A stretch of DNA of 64,000 nucleotides, taken from NCBI RefSeq assembly GCF_029029505.1, contig NZ_JAKJSD010000001.1:62001-126000 (forward strand), in the 5' to 3' direction. This document shows positions 17,301 to 26,087 of this stretch, in pieces; the first letter of the stretch is position 1, and each line of letters starts with the position of its first letter. Source of the stretch: Ancylomarina sp. DW003. GTDB taxonomy: Bacteria; Bacteroidota; Bacteroidia; Bacteroidales; Marinifilaceae. The notes under the pieces are model-generated. The model was not told where the DNA came from and ran no database searches. It worked only from the letters and a program-made list of their open reading frames with translations. A program made the position numbers and the translations under genes.

Positions 17301-18215
17301 ATGAAAACAATTAAAATATTCAAATTAAACTCATTCTTCCTTTTTATACTTATCGCTACACAATCATGTATGGTAAGTTCATTACACCCACTTTACACCT
17401 CTACAAATCTGATACATAAAGAAGAATTAAACGGGAAATGGCAAACAAATGATGGAACAAAAATAGAAATTACAACAATTACAGATACAACTGGTTTGGC
17501 AGAACAGTCTAAAAACATGCAGGACATCTCAAAAATTAAGCATAAGGTTGGAACAAAATTAAAAGTGAAGTATTCAAAAAATAGAATAGACAAAGATTCT
17601 GTTGAAACTGAAACCTTAAGCAAAGAGGAACGATTCATGATGGGACTTAACAAGGAAAAGGAAAATGGGCAATCTATAAGTTCCACTAAAAAGAATAGTG
17701 ATCTAAGTAAAGAGGAACGTTTCATGATGGGATTAGATCAGCCTAAAAAAGGTGGTAATCAGAACAAAATTCCTAGCATGAAACAAATGATATACTTCAT
17801 GTATCCCAATACAAGAAAACATTATGAGATTAAACTTATAACTAAAAGGGATACAAGTTTCTTTGAAGGGCGATTAGCCAAATTGGATAAATACTATTTC
17901 TTGGATGTCATTCCTCATGAAGATTACTTGGAACAAAAACTAGATAACGATAATATGATTAGTTTAGTTGTACCCATGCATGGATTTTTTAAACTCAATT
18001 TTATTGATAAAAAGTTGAAGCTAAATTGGATCTATTTTGAAGATTTTAAAAAATTACGAAAGAACAAAAAGATAAGACTTGCACGCATATCAAGAGATGA
18101 TAGAGAAATCATCACCGCAAAGACTTCCAATATTCAGAAATTCCTTATCAAGTTTGCAGATTCTGATCTCTTTAATAACAAAGATGCCGAATTGATTTTA
18201 ACTCCATTGAAATAA
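17301..18215 (+). CDS. Putative lipoprotein with duplicated LSKEERFMMGL motif
   Basis: A 304-residue protein that I do not recognise. Residues 1-22 form a hydrophobic signal ending in ATQSC, a plausible lipobox with Cys23, so a lipid-anchored envelope protein is likely. The mature start SLHPLYT followed by NGKWQT resembles small lipocalin-like or stress-linked lipoproteins of Bacteroidota. An 11-residue motif occurs twice, at residues 106-116 and 135-145, in a Lys-rich, low-complexity middle segment. The C-terminal 140 residues are rich in charged and aromatic residues and look globular. It is followed 21 bases later by the LytS-type kinase and LytTR regulator, suggesting one transcription unit and a possible accessory or sensed-signal role (inference). 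Confidence 0.72.
   Translation: MKTIKIFKLNSFFLFILIATQSCMVSSLHPLYTSTNLIHKEELNGKWQTNDGTKIEITTITDTTGLAEQSKNMQDISKIKHKVGTKLKVKYSKNRIDKDSVETETLSKEERFMMGLNKEKENGQSISSTKKNSDLSKEERFMMGLDQPKKGGNQNKIPSMKQMIYFMYPNTRKHYEIKLITKRDTSFFEGRLAKLDKYYFLDVIPHEDYLEQKLDNDNMISLVVPMHGFFKLNFIDKKLKLNWIYFEDFKKLRKNKKIRLARISRDDREIITAKTSNIQKFLIKFADSDLFNNKDAELILTPLK
17616..17735 (+). repeat. In-frame duplication of LSKEERFMMGL
   Basis: The segments at 17616-17648 and 17703-17735 encode the identical 11 residues LSKEERFMMGL, but with different synonymous codons (TTA AGC CGA against CTA AGT CGT, for example). The peptide is thus conserved while the DNA has diverged. Confidence 0.9.
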
Positions 18216-18236
18216 GGCTGTACTTAAACGAATACA

Positions 18237-19298
18237 ATGATCAATCGATTACAAACGATAACAAAGAGCTTGGTTCAAAACAGAATGCTTCAACACCTTC
18301 TGTTTTGGGCTTGCTCCTTCTACACCCTTCTTGAGTTTTTTGCTCTGGAAGAACAGATTTCTGATATCGATATCGTATACACCTTACTCTTTCATATCAG
18401 TTTGCTTATTGGTGTGTACTTCAATATCGAGATCCTTATTCGATTCCTGCTAAAGAGAGAGAGGTATCTACTCTATCTGATTATAATTATTGGTACATGG
18501 TTGGCAATTGCTTATGGCAACCAATTTACATTTGATCATCTGAGTGATTGGATCGCTTCTGATTATTTGTTTATATCAGCATACAGCATTCCAGATTTAT
18601 TAAAATTTAGTTTCGTTTACCTCGCTATTACAACACTTTTAAAACTGTCGAAATCGTGGTTTACTGTGCTTGAGACTCAAAAAGAGTTGGAAATTGTAAA
18701 ACGTGAACAAGTCGAAAGCGAGTTAAGCGTTCTCAAATCAAATATTAATCCCCATTTTCTCTTCAATAACTTAAATTCACTTTACGCCTTATCTAGAAAG
18801 AATGCAGTAGAAACTCCTGATTACATTCTCAAACTATCAGAACTTATGCGCTATATGATTTACGAGACGCAAGATAAATTAGTGCTTTTAGAAAAGGAGA
18901 TCAACTATATCACGAATTACCTTGATTTACAAAAACTGAGATGCCAATCGGATACATCTATTCATTATTCAATAGTAGGTGAAATAAATTCGCTGAAGAT
19001 TGCACCTTTTCTACTGATTCCTTTTATTGAAAACTGTTTTAAACATGGCGGAATGAATCAATCAGACTCCAATTTCATCGATTTGAAAATTCAAATTGAA
19101 TCTGATCATATCAAAATGAATCTAAGAAACAGTATCCCGATCAAACCCAATAAACAAATCAACAATGAAGGTGGTTTTGGAATCGAAAATGTAAAAAAGC
19201 GCTTAAGCTCCCATTACCAAAATAAACATGAATTGAGTTTGGAATTAAAACAAGAACAATTCAACGTTAATCTAAATCTTAACCTCAAAGATGACTAA
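18237..19298 (+). CDS. LytS-type sensor histidine kinase
   Basis: A 353-residue membrane kinase of the His_kinase (LytS/YehU) family. Four hydrophobic helices lie in residues 15-145. A short coiled coil, then the phosphoacceptor motif NINPHFLFNNLNSLYALS with His near 172, and a HATPase domain with LIPFIENCFKHG near 262 and GGFGIENVKKRL near 315. No periplasmic sensor domain is visible, so the signal is probably sensed in or near the membrane. The last 8 bases overlap the start of the LytTR response regulator, giving translational coupling of a cognate pair. Confidence 0.94.
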   Translation: MINRLQTITKSLVQNRMLQHLLFWACSFYTLLEFFALEEQISDIDIVYTLLFHISLLIGVYFNIEILIRFLLKRERYLLYLIIIIGTWLAIAYGNQFTFDHLSDWIASDYLFISAYSIPDLLKFSFVYLAITTLLKLSKSWFTVLETQKELEIVKREQVESELSVLKSNINPHFLFNNLNSLYALSRKNAVETPDYILKLSELMRYMIYETQDKLVLLEKEINYITNYLDLQKLRCQSDTSIHYSIVGEINSLKIAPFLLIPFIENCFKHGGMNQSDSNFIDLKIQIESDHIKMNLRNSIPIKPNKQINNEGGFGIENVKKRLSSHYQNKHELSLELKQEQFNVNLNLNLKDD

Positions 19299-20013
19299 TA
19301 CACCACAAAAATATATCAATTGTCTTATCGTCGAAGATGAACCTCTTTCTCAAGAAGTTCTCGAATCGTATATCAATAATTGCCATGAATTAAAACTTTG
19401 TGGTATTTGTAAAGATGCTATGCAAGCAAATTCTATTCTTCACAATGAAAACATTGACCTTATCTTTCTGGATATTAATATGCCAATTATAAATGGTATT
19501 GAATGGCTAAAGAGCTTAGATCAGAACTCCGAAGTGATATTCACAACAGCTTATCCGGAATACGCTGTTGAAGGCTTCGATTTAAACGCGCTGGATTATC
19601 TTTTAAAACCCTTTTCATTTGATCGCTTTCTAAAATCTATCAATAAGTTTACAGCTACGAAAAAGCATACAAAAACAACGCAATCTGATACATCAAAAAC
19701 TATATGGGTAAAATCGAATAAAAAATCATACCCAATCAAACTTTCAGAACTCATTTATATAGAATCTGATGGTGATTACCTCAAATTATATCTGAATGAT
19801 AAACCTATTATCATTCATGAAACCTTAAAGCATTTTATCTCGAAATTACCCAATAAGGTATTCATGAAGATACACCGCTCATTCGTAATCAATATTACCA
19901 AAGTCGAGTATCTTGAAGGCAATCAAGTTTGCCTTGCATCCAAACTGATTCCAGTTGCGGCATCCTACCGTGAAGAATTCTATCAGGCTATAGAAAAGAA
20001 TGAACAAGTTTAA
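19291..20013 (+). CDS. LytTR family response regulator
   Basis: A 240-residue two-component regulator. The receiver domain spans residues 8-125, with the acidic pair in LIVEDEP, the phospho-Asp in IFLDINMP near residue 60, the switch Thr in IFTTAYPEYAVEGF and the Lys in DYLLKPFSF. A LytTR DNA-binding domain spans about 135-236, with YIESDGDYLKLYL, FMKIHRSFVIN and VAASYREEF. It overlaps the upstream kinase by 8 bases, and the lipoprotein, kinase and regulator form one cassette. Confidence 0.95.
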   Translation: MTNTPQKYINCLIVEDEPLSQEVLESYINNCHELKLCGICKDAMQANSILHNENIDLIFLDINMPIINGIEWLKSLDQNSEVIFTTAYPEYAVEGFDLNALDYLLKPFSFDRFLKSINKFTATKKHTKTTQSDTSKTIWVKSNKKSYPIKLSELIYIESDGDYLKLYLNDKPIIIHETLKHFISKLPNKVFMKIHRSFVINITKVEYLEGNQVCLASKLIPVAASYREEFYQAIEKNEQV

Positions 20014-20090
20014 CCAGGCATAAGTTTGAGAAGAAAATAGTTTTGATTTAATTTGATTATTATTTTAAAAGAATCTAATTAAACTACAAT

Positions 20091-20285
20091 ATGGAAGATG
20101 TAAAATCACCTTGTATACAAATATGTCGTGCCGACTCTAATGGCGTTTGTTTTGGATGTAGAAGAACCAACAAAGAAATTGGAGATTGGTCATTATATAC
20201 CAACGAACAAAAGAAGGAAGTCTTAGAAAAAGCAAGCAATAGAAGAAATGCTCCTGATACACAATCAAGCGGTTTTTTCCGTTAA
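20091..20285 (+). CDS. DUF1289 small Cys-rich protein
   Basis: A 64-residue protein of the DUF1289 family. The hallmark is four Cys in the pattern CIQICRADSNGVCFGCRRT near the N-terminus, followed by EIGDWS, a compact iron-sulfur- or zinc-binding-like knot. The function of the family is unknown. It lies 77 bases after the LytTR gene and has its own terminator immediately downstream. Confidence 0.9.
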   Translation: MEDVKSPCIQICRADSNGVCFGCRRTNKEIGDWSLYTNEQKKEVLEKASNRRNAPDTQSSGFFR

Positions 20286-20300
20286 AATATAACTTGAAGT

Positions 20301-20331
20301 GTGTTCCTTAGAAATTGGAGCACGTTTTTTT
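20301..20331 (+). terminator. Terminator after the DUF1289 gene
   Basis: GTGTTCC pairs with GGAGCAC (one wobble) and is followed by seven T. The tail touches the end of the converging kinase gene. Confidence 0.75.
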
Positions 20332-21631
20332 AAGCTTTATTGTAGGGTATGGTAAAATACAGAGATGTGCCTTTACTTAATTGAGATTTAAACCATATTT
20401 TGCCTCCTAATTTCTTCACATAACCAGCACAAATAGATAAGCCTAAACCAATACCGTCGAATTCTCTTTGTGTTGAAGAATCAACTTGATGAAAAGGTTT
20501 AAAGATATCTTCCCACATATTTTCTGGTATACCAATCCCTGAATCCTGAACATAGAATTCAATATCCTTCTCTTTAATCTCATAGCCAAACCGAACAAAG
20601 CCTTCAGGTGTAAATTTAATTGCATTCATTATCAAATTCCAAAGAATCTGTTTTAGTTTTAACCCGTCAGTTACAATATGGCTATCTCTATCAGGAAGAG
20701 ATGAATGATAAGTAAATTCAATATTTTTATCTGTCAATTTCTCTTTAAACCCTTTATGTAATTGTTTTAATAATGCATTTAAATTTAATTCATCCTCATT
20801 AGTTTCAACTTGTCCTGATTCAATATTTGAAACATATAAAATATCATTAACAACAGATAATAATTGATTACAACTACTCACAATGTATTTTGAATATTCC
20901 TGCAAGTCTGCTCTGGAAAGTTGATCATTATCCAATAAATTAGAAAATCCCAATATCCCATTCATAGGCGTTCTAATTTCATGCGATATATTCTGTAGAA
21001 AAGCTGACTTTAATCTTTCTTCTGCGATAGTCTGTTCCAAAGCAAATTCCAATTTTTCATTCTGTATTTGATATTGCTCATTTAATGTAAGGTATTCTTT
21101 ATTTAACTTGGTAAGATCTTCAATAGTAGCCAAACGTTGAATTTCTCCAGCAACTCTATGAGCAAAAAACTCAAGAATAGTTTGCACTGAATTTTCTTCG
21201 TGTAAACACTCATTAAACAAACAGACCAATACACCAATATTTTTCTCTTTATCTGTATATAAGGGAACACCAAGGTAGGCTTCAATATTCATTTCCTGCA
21301 ACAAAAGATCACCAGGAAATAGTTCAGCAACATTCTTCGGATAAGAGCAAACCTTTTTTCCATAAACGTTTTCACAAGGCGTACCCAAATAATCATATTC
21401 CAAAGAAGGTAGCAACTTATCGCCATGGCATAAAGAAAGCGTTTCTAATTGTGTTGTTCCATTTTCTTTAGGCACTGCTATTAGAACATAGTCTGCACTG
21501 AGAGCTTTAGACAAAACACAAACGAGAGCATTCAAATAATCTTCACCTGAATAATGAGATGTCGCATCTGCAATCTCTCTCATTCTTGTTTCAGTACGTT
21601 CTAAAATTTCTAATCGATCATTTTTAAACAT
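20330..21631 (-). CDS. GAF-domain sensor histidine kinase
   Basis: A 433-residue soluble kinase with no membrane segment. A GAF sensor domain covers about residues 15-165 (YLNALVCVLSKAL, AYLGVPLYT, GVLVCLFNE), then a coiled coil at about 170-210. The HisKA motif ISHEIRTPMNGILGFSNL has the phospho-His near residue 219. The HATPase domain has ILWNLIMNAIKFTPEG, VQDSGIGIPENMW and GIGLGLSICAGYVKKLGG. No response regulator is adjacent, so it is an orphan kinase. It is divergently separated from nothing and reads away from bioB on the same strand, with the bioB terminator between them showing that they are separate units. Confidence 0.93.
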   Translation of the reverse strand: MFKNDRLEILERTETRMREIADATSHYSGEDYLNALVCVLSKALSADYVLIAVPKENGTTQLETLSLCHGDKLLPSLEYDYLGTPCENVYGKKVCSYPKNVAELFPGDLLLQEMNIEAYLGVPLYTDKEKNIGVLVCLFNECLHEENSVQTILEFFAHRVAGEIQRLATIEDLTKLNKEYLTLNEQYQIQNEKLEFALEQTIAEERLKSAFLQNISHEIRTPMNGILGFSNLLDNDQLSRADLQEYSKYIVSSCNQLLSVVNDILYVSNIESGQVETNEDELNLNALLKQLHKGFKEKLTDKNIEFTYHSSLPDRDSHIVTDGLKLKQILWNLIMNAIKFTPEGFVRFGYEIKEKDIEFYVQDSGIGIPENMWEDIFKPFHQVDSSTQREFDGIGLGLSICAGYVKKLGGKIWFKSQLSKGTSLYFTIPYNKA

Positions 21632-21686
21632 AGAAAAAGTATATAGATTATTAAATTACAATTATTTTTTCAAAAATCATATACAT

Positions 21687-21717
21687 AAAAAAACTGCTTG
21701 TGCTAACAAACAGTTTT
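21687..21717 (-). terminator. Terminator downstream of bioB
   Basis: On the minus strand AAAACTG pairs with CAGTTTT, with inner TTGT/ACAA pairing, and ends in a T7 run (A-run 21687-21693 on the plus strand). It lies 28 bases after the bioB stop. Confidence 0.8.
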
Positions 21718-21744
21718 ACTTAATAAAATACGATATCGGATTTT

Positions 21745-22719
21745 CTATTCATCCAGCGTAGTAAGCTCATGGTATCTGGTAGATTGCATTCCCAGTGTCT
21801 CAAGTAAAGCTTGGTCTTCATTGATTTTAACATTACCAACTGTCAAAAGCTTATTTCCAAAGAAAATTGAGTTTGCACCAGCCATAAAACAAAGGGCTTG
21901 TCCTTCTTTGCTATAGTGAGTACGTCCGGCTGCAAATGCAATTACGGCTTTAGGCATCAAAATCCTAGCCGTTGCTACAGCACGAACCATCTCGAAAATA
22001 TCAATTACATCTTTTCCGTAAAATGGTGTTCCCTCAACAGGAACTAAAGAATTTAAAGGTACATTATAAGGGTGTTGTTCTTGATTTGATAGTGTACGTA
22101 GCATCTCAATACGATCCTCGTCATCCTCTCCCATTCCAAGTATACCGCCAGAACAATACGAAATACCCGCTTCTTGCAGATTAGCTAAAGTTTCCAATCT
22201 CTCAGCATAAGTTCTCGTAGTTGTAATATTTGGGTAATGACGTTCTGATGTATCCAAATTGTGATTAACAGCTGTGATACCCAGGCCAGCAAGTTTCTTC
22301 GCTTTGTCTTTATTAATCATACCCATGGTACAACAAACCTCCAGTCCAAGTTTTTTCACCTCAGTAATCATTTCAGCCATTTCGTTAAAACGATCGTCAC
22401 GATTTCCATCACGACCAGCCGAACTTAAACAAACACGTTTTACACCATTCTCCTTAGCAACTTTCGCATCTTCGAGCACTTGCTCTAAGCTTAGTTTCTC
22501 TGGTTTTACATGCGTATTGTATCGAGCTGATTGCGCACAATATTTACAATCCTGAGAACAAGCTCCTGTACGAACAGAAATCAGCGTATTCATATTCATC
22601 TTAGATGAATCGTGATATTTACGGTGTATGTTAGAAGCACGGTTTACCAAGTCTAACAAGGGTAAGTCATAAATTTCTTTGACCTCATTGTGGGTCCAGT
22701 TGTTTCTAATATCAGTCAT
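21745..22719 (-). CDS. bioB: Biotin synthase
   Basis: A radical SAM enzyme that inserts sulfur into dethiobiotin. The 324 residues match the family. The [4Fe-4S]-binding CSQDCKYCAQSARYNT is near residue 55, followed by VCLSSAGRDGN, GICYSSG-like YCSGGILGMGE, and the NSLVPVEGTPF and FAAGRTHYSKEGQ blocks that line the substrate and auxiliary-cluster sites. No other bio genes are next to it. The small gene upstream ends 3 bases before the bioB start, so the two form an operon driven by the promoter near 23200. Confidence 0.96.
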   Translation of the reverse strand: MTDIRNNWTHNEVKEIYDLPLLDLVNRASNIHRKYHDSSKMNMNTLISVRTGACSQDCKYCAQSARYNTHVKPEKLSLEQVLEDAKVAKENGVKRVCLSSAGRDGNRDDRFNEMAEMITEVKKLGLEVCCTMGMINKDKAKKLAGLGITAVNHNLDTSERHYPNITTTRTYAERLETLANLQEAGISYCSGGILGMGEDDEDRIEMLRTLSNQEQHPYNVPLNSLVPVEGTPFYGKDVIDIFEMVRAVATARILMPKAVIAFAAGRTHYSKEGQALCFMAGANSIFFGNKLLTVGNVKINEDQALLETLGMQSTRYHELTTLDE

Positions 22720-22722
22720 GAT

Positions 22723-23100
22723 TCAATTCTTTTTTCGGTTAATAATTAATTTTTGGGTAGGATTATCGGACGAAGAAAAGAATTGATCAGATTGACGCTG
22801 ATATTTCTTTCGCTGACCAATAGTTTTGCTTTCCTGATTACAGATCATATTCTGTAACAAGATTAATGCGTCACCATCAGGATCATCTTCATCACATTTA
22901 TCGCCACCTTTCTGAGGTTCGTAGATAAAACCTGAAATTCCAGCTTCTTGACTTGGCGTCATCATATTATAGCTTGCCGACAAACAGGCGATCTTAACCT
23001 CCTGATTCATACTTGCAAATGCTGCATACGATTTTCTGCTCCAGTGTCTAAAAACCTGTAGTTTCTGATTCCGACCTCGTTGTAGGTTGTCAGTAAACAT
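22723..23100 (-). CDS. Small protein with RHWSRKSYAAFASM N-terminal motif
   Basis: 125 residues, not assigned to a named family. Residues 17-45 read like the N-terminal segment often seen before B12-linked TonB-dependent receptors and in short proteins of corrinoid clusters in Bacteroidota: a basic Arg-Trp-Ser-Arg-Lys stretch, YAAFASM, then a moderately hydrophobic stretch (EVKIACLSASYNMM). That resemblance is from memory. The rest is polar, with an acidic CDEDDPDGDA patch and a Lys-rich tail, and has no receptor domain. It lies 3 bases upstream of bioB and divergent from cobyric acid synthase. Function unknown. Confidence 0.65.
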   Translation of the reverse strand: MFTDNLQRGRNQKLQVFRHWSRKSYAAFASMNQEVKIACLSASYNMMTPSQEAGISGFIYEPQKGGDKCDEDDPDGDALILLQNMICNQESKTIGQRKKYQRQSDQFFSSSDNPTQKLIINRKKN

Positions 23101-23199
23101 GGAAATTTATTTTAGTTATAAAGTTTAAGAGATCAGATGTTTCTAATACCGATGATTATCAAAACTGTTCTCACAAATAAAAATTCTAAACTAAGCTGC

Positions 23200-23231
23200 C
23201 AAAGATATCATATTTTAGATTCTTTTCCCAA
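23200..23231 (-). promoter_or_regulatory. Promoter of the small gene-bioB operon
   Basis: On the minus strand TTG (23229-23231), a 21-base spacer and TATCTTTG (23200-23207) match the Bacteroidota sigma-ABfr-type promoter. It lies about 100 bases upstream of the first gene. Confidence 0.6.
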
Positions 23232-23384
23232 CTCAATAAATCTGAATTAAAAATTACAAAACACATTCAATTCTCGGACCCCATTTGTGACATTTTAAAC
23301 ACATATATTACTATTTTTGCCACCTGAACTCTAGAGTTTGACATCAAATAAAAATTGTCTTCTCGCTATACATATCTCAAAGCA

Positions 23385-24851
23385 ATGAAAAAGTTAAAAT
23401 CAATCATGTTTGTTGGTACAGGTTCCGATGTTGGGAAAAGCATGGTGAATACTGGTTTTTGTCGTATTTTCAAACAGGATGGTTACACGCCAGCTCCCTT
23501 TAAGGCACAAAACATGTCATTAAATAGCTTTGCCACACCTGAAGGTTTCGAAATTGGGCGTGCTCAAGCCGTACAGGCTGAAGCTTGCAAATTGCCTTGC
23601 CATACAGATATGAACCCAATCCTACTTAAACCCACTAATGACAAAAGTTCTCAAGTGGTGCTGAATGGAAAACCAGTCGGTACACAAACGGCTACCGAAT
23701 ATTTCATGGGTAACAATAAGGCAGCTCTTTTTACTGAAGCTATCAATGCGTTTAATCGTTTAGAGAAGCAGTATAATCCTATAGTATTGGAGGGTGCGGG
23801 AAGTATATCAGAACTGAATCTCAAATCCAGAGACATCACCAACATGCGTATGGCCGTTGAAACTGATGCCGTAACCTATTTGGTTTCTGATATTGATAGA
23901 GGTGGTGTATTTGCAAGTGTTTTTGGTAGTATTCATTTACTTGATGAGGTAGAAAGGAAGCAAATAAAAGGCATTCTTATTAATAAATTCAGAGGTGATG
24001 CGAAACTTTTTGAAGAAGGTCGAACCATACTTGAAGAATTAACTGGCGTTCCTGTTATTGGTGTGCTTCCTTATTTTCGAGATATTCATATCGAAGAGGA
24101 AGATTCAGTTAGCTTAGAAGATAAATTTAAAGAATCACACTCAAGCTTGATTAATATTGCTGTCATTCGTCTTCCACGGATGGCTAACTTCACTGATTTC
24201 ACAGTTCTGGAACACGATCCTCGGGTTCACCTTTATTATACCGACCGTCCAAGCGAAATTGAGAAAGCTGATATTGTTATTATCCCAGGAAGTAAGAATA
24301 CAATTTCAGATTTAGCCCATCTTCGTAAAATTGGCATTGCCAGTTCTATTGTCAGAGCTCAGAAGGACGGTAAAAAAGTGATTGGAATTTGTGGTGGCTA
24401 TCAAATGATGGGTGAAAGTATTAGCGATCCTCAAGGTATAGAAGGAGATTTACCTCTAATATCTGGTCTTGGCTTACTCCCAATCAACACAGTTATCGAA
24501 GATAATAAAGTGACAGAACAATGTCAATTCAAATTTAAAGATTACTCCGAACTTTGTACCGGATATGAAATTCATATGGGGCAAACTACACTAAAATATC
24601 CTGAAAATCATCTTAATAAATTAAGTAATGAAAAAGAAGATGGATATTCTTTAAACGATAATTGTTGGGGCTCATACATACACGGTATCTTAGATAATTC
24701 TGTCGTTATACAAGATCTACTAAAAGGATTTGAAACGGAAGATATTAACTTTGATTACAATCAATTTAAGGAAGAACAATACGATAAACTAGCCAATGCC
24801 ATAAGAGAGCATGTCAATATGAATTTAGTATATCAGCACCTTAGTGAGTAA
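23385..24851 (+). CDS. cobQ: Cobyric acid synthase
   Basis: Amidates adenosylcobyrinic acid a,c-diamide to cobyric acid in cobalamin synthesis. The start used is the ATG at 23385 (MKKLKSIMFVGTG); an upstream in-frame TTG at 23355 adds only ten non-family residues. The ATP-binding DTBS-like domain has GTGSDVGKSM near residue 12 and FKAQNMSLNS near 40. The class I glutaminase domain has IPGSKNTISD near 302, GICGGYQMMG with the catalytic Cys near 336, and SYIHGILDN with the catalytic His near 433. A TATTTTTG box lies at 23312-23319. I found no cobalamin riboswitch core upstream. No other adenosylcobalamin assembly genes flank it except cbiZ. Confidence 0.95.
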   Translation: MKKLKSIMFVGTGSDVGKSMVNTGFCRIFKQDGYTPAPFKAQNMSLNSFATPEGFEIGRAQAVQAEACKLPCHTDMNPILLKPTNDKSSQVVLNGKPVGTQTATEYFMGNNKAALFTEAINAFNRLEKQYNPIVLEGAGSISELNLKSRDITNMRMAVETDAVTYLVSDIDRGGVFASVFGSIHLLDEVERKQIKGILINKFRGDAKLFEEGRTILEELTGVPVIGVLPYFRDIHIEEEDSVSLEDKFKESHSSLINIAVIRLPRMANFTDFTVLEHDPRVHLYYTDRPSEIEKADIVIIPGSKNTISDLAHLRKIGIASSIVRAQKDGKKVIGICGGYQMMGESISDPQGIEGDLPLISGLGLLPINTVIEDNKVTEQCQFKFKDYSELCTGYEIHMGQTTLKYPENHLNKLSNEKEDGYSLNDNCWGSYIHGILDNSVVIQDLLKGFETEDINFDYNQFKEEQYDKLANAIREHVNMNLVYQHLSE

Positions 24852-24899
24852 ACAAAGTCAACCCATATATAAGAACAGCTAGAATAAGAGAAGCCAAAC

Positions 24900-25433
24900 A
24901 TGTCAAGTCATTCAAATCGCTATATTATTACCGGAGGCCCAGGATCTGGTAAGTCAAGCCTTCTTAGTGCTCTTATCAATCGAAACTATAAAGGTTTTGA
25001 GGAAATATCAAGAGTCATTATTCGTGAGCAACATGAAATGGGTGGAGATATGGTACCATGGCAAAATTTAGTCGGCTTTGCCGATTTGTGCTATAATAGA
25101 ATGAGTTCGCAGCTAGATGAATGTGATGCGAATTGCACCTGTTTTTACGATCGTGGCTTACCCGATATCATTGCCTATGTGAGAAGAGGCGGGTTGACTG
25201 TTCCGGAAAAATACTTCGAAAAAGCTAAAGCTTATAATAATACCGTATTTCTGGCACCACCATGGGAAGAAATATTTGTGAATGACGATGAAAGACCGGA
25301 ATCATTTGGAGATGCCACTGAGATTTATAAATTCCTAAAATCAACCTATCAAGAATTAGGTTTCGAAATTGTTGAATTACCAAAAACATCGATAGAAGAT
25401 AGACTTGCTTTTATAGAAGGTATTTTAGGATAA
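24900..25433 (+). CDS. AAA_28-like P-loop NTPase
   Basis: A 177-residue P-loop protein. The Walker A motif GGPGSGKSS is near residue 12, FYDRGLPDIIAY near 80 supplies the Walker B-like Asp, and the middle PPWEEIFVNDDERPE is typical of the AAA_28 group of small predicted kinases or ATPases. The substrate is unknown. It follows cobQ by 48 bases and overlaps tail-to-tail by 9 bases with cbiZ, so a role near corrinoid metabolism is possible but is inferred only from position. Confidence 0.85.
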   Translation: MSSHSNRYIITGGPGSGKSSLLSALINRNYKGFEEISRVIIREQHEMGGDMVPWQNLVGFADLCYNRMSSQLDECDANCTCFYDRGLPDIIAYVRRGGLTVPEKYFEKAKAYNNTVFLAPPWEEIFVNDDERPESFGDATEIYKFLKSTYQELGFEIVELPKTSIEDRLAFIEGILG

Positions 25434-26084
25434 AGAATCTTTTAAAGCTTGATAAACAGCCTTAGCAAGTAATTCTCCAAACAAAACGTGTTTGCCGCAA
25501 TATTCGACTTCAGGCCCTGTTCCAGATGCAATAGCACAAGAATCGGTTCCTGTTCCCGTTGCAATCTTACCACTAACAGGACTCTTAACTTTCAAGTCTT
25601 GCAAACAAGCAGACTTGGCTTCAGTTGCCATTATCAAACACTCAATCAGACTATTAGACGAAAGGCTGGCATTGGTCAGAAGTATCATATTGATTGTTCC
25701 GACTTTCTCACAAGCTTCATTCATAAATTGATAATCTGCCTTATCGCCTGCTCTCCTGGCATTTGAAACTCCCGAAGTTAGAAATACTTCAATCCAAATA
25801 CCTTGTTCTTCTAGCTTAACTCGTCTGAAAGAAGCCATCAATGCAGCCGTCATCATACCAACAGTCACACCCTCCCAAGCATTTCTATTTGCGATATTTA
25901 AAAGACTTACTGCAGGTTTCTCAAACTCTGTTTTTTCTCCTAAGAAATTAGCATCTACTTTGGTATTGAAGAAATGTGATGCTTTACAAAAACCACCATT
26001 CAATACCGACGAACTCATCATAGAGACGGGCTCGTCGAATTCCAAATGGAAAAATTGATCGTTTATATCAAATTTGTATTTCAT
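25425..26084 (-). CDS. cbiZ: Adenosylcobinamide amidohydrolase (CbiZ)
   Basis: Hydrolyses the aminopropanol side chain of adenosylcobinamide (and of some pseudocobamides) to adenosylcobyric acid, letting a cell rebuild salvaged corrinoids with its own lower ligand. The 219 residues show the family blocks EGVTVGMMTAA, EVFLTSGVSNARRAGD, INMILLTNASL and ATGTGTDSCAIASG. In salvage its product, adenosylcobyric acid, is the same intermediate that CobQ makes, and cobQ lies just upstream on the other strand. The gene is the last of a minus-strand TetR-dus-cbiZ run: the dus stop is 3 bases from the cbiZ start. Confidence 0.92.
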   Translation of the reverse strand: MKYKFDINDQFFHLEFDEPVSMMSSSVLNGGFCKASHFFNTKVDANFLGEKTEFEKPAVSLLNIANRNAWEGVTVGMMTAALMASFRRVKLEEQGIWIEVFLTSGVSNARRAGDKADYQFMNEACEKVGTINMILLTNASLSSNSLIECLIMATEAKSACLQDLKVKSPVSGKIATGTGTDSCAIASGTGPEVEYCGKHVLFGELLAKAVYQALKDSLS

Positions 26085-26087
26085 CTC

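Noticed and set aside
23355-23384. TTG start of cobQ ten codons upstream
   Set aside because: The ATG at 23385 begins exactly at the conserved N-terminus.
23101-23384. Cobalamin riboswitch upstream of cobQ
   Set aside because: No B12-box-like conserved core was seen on either strand.
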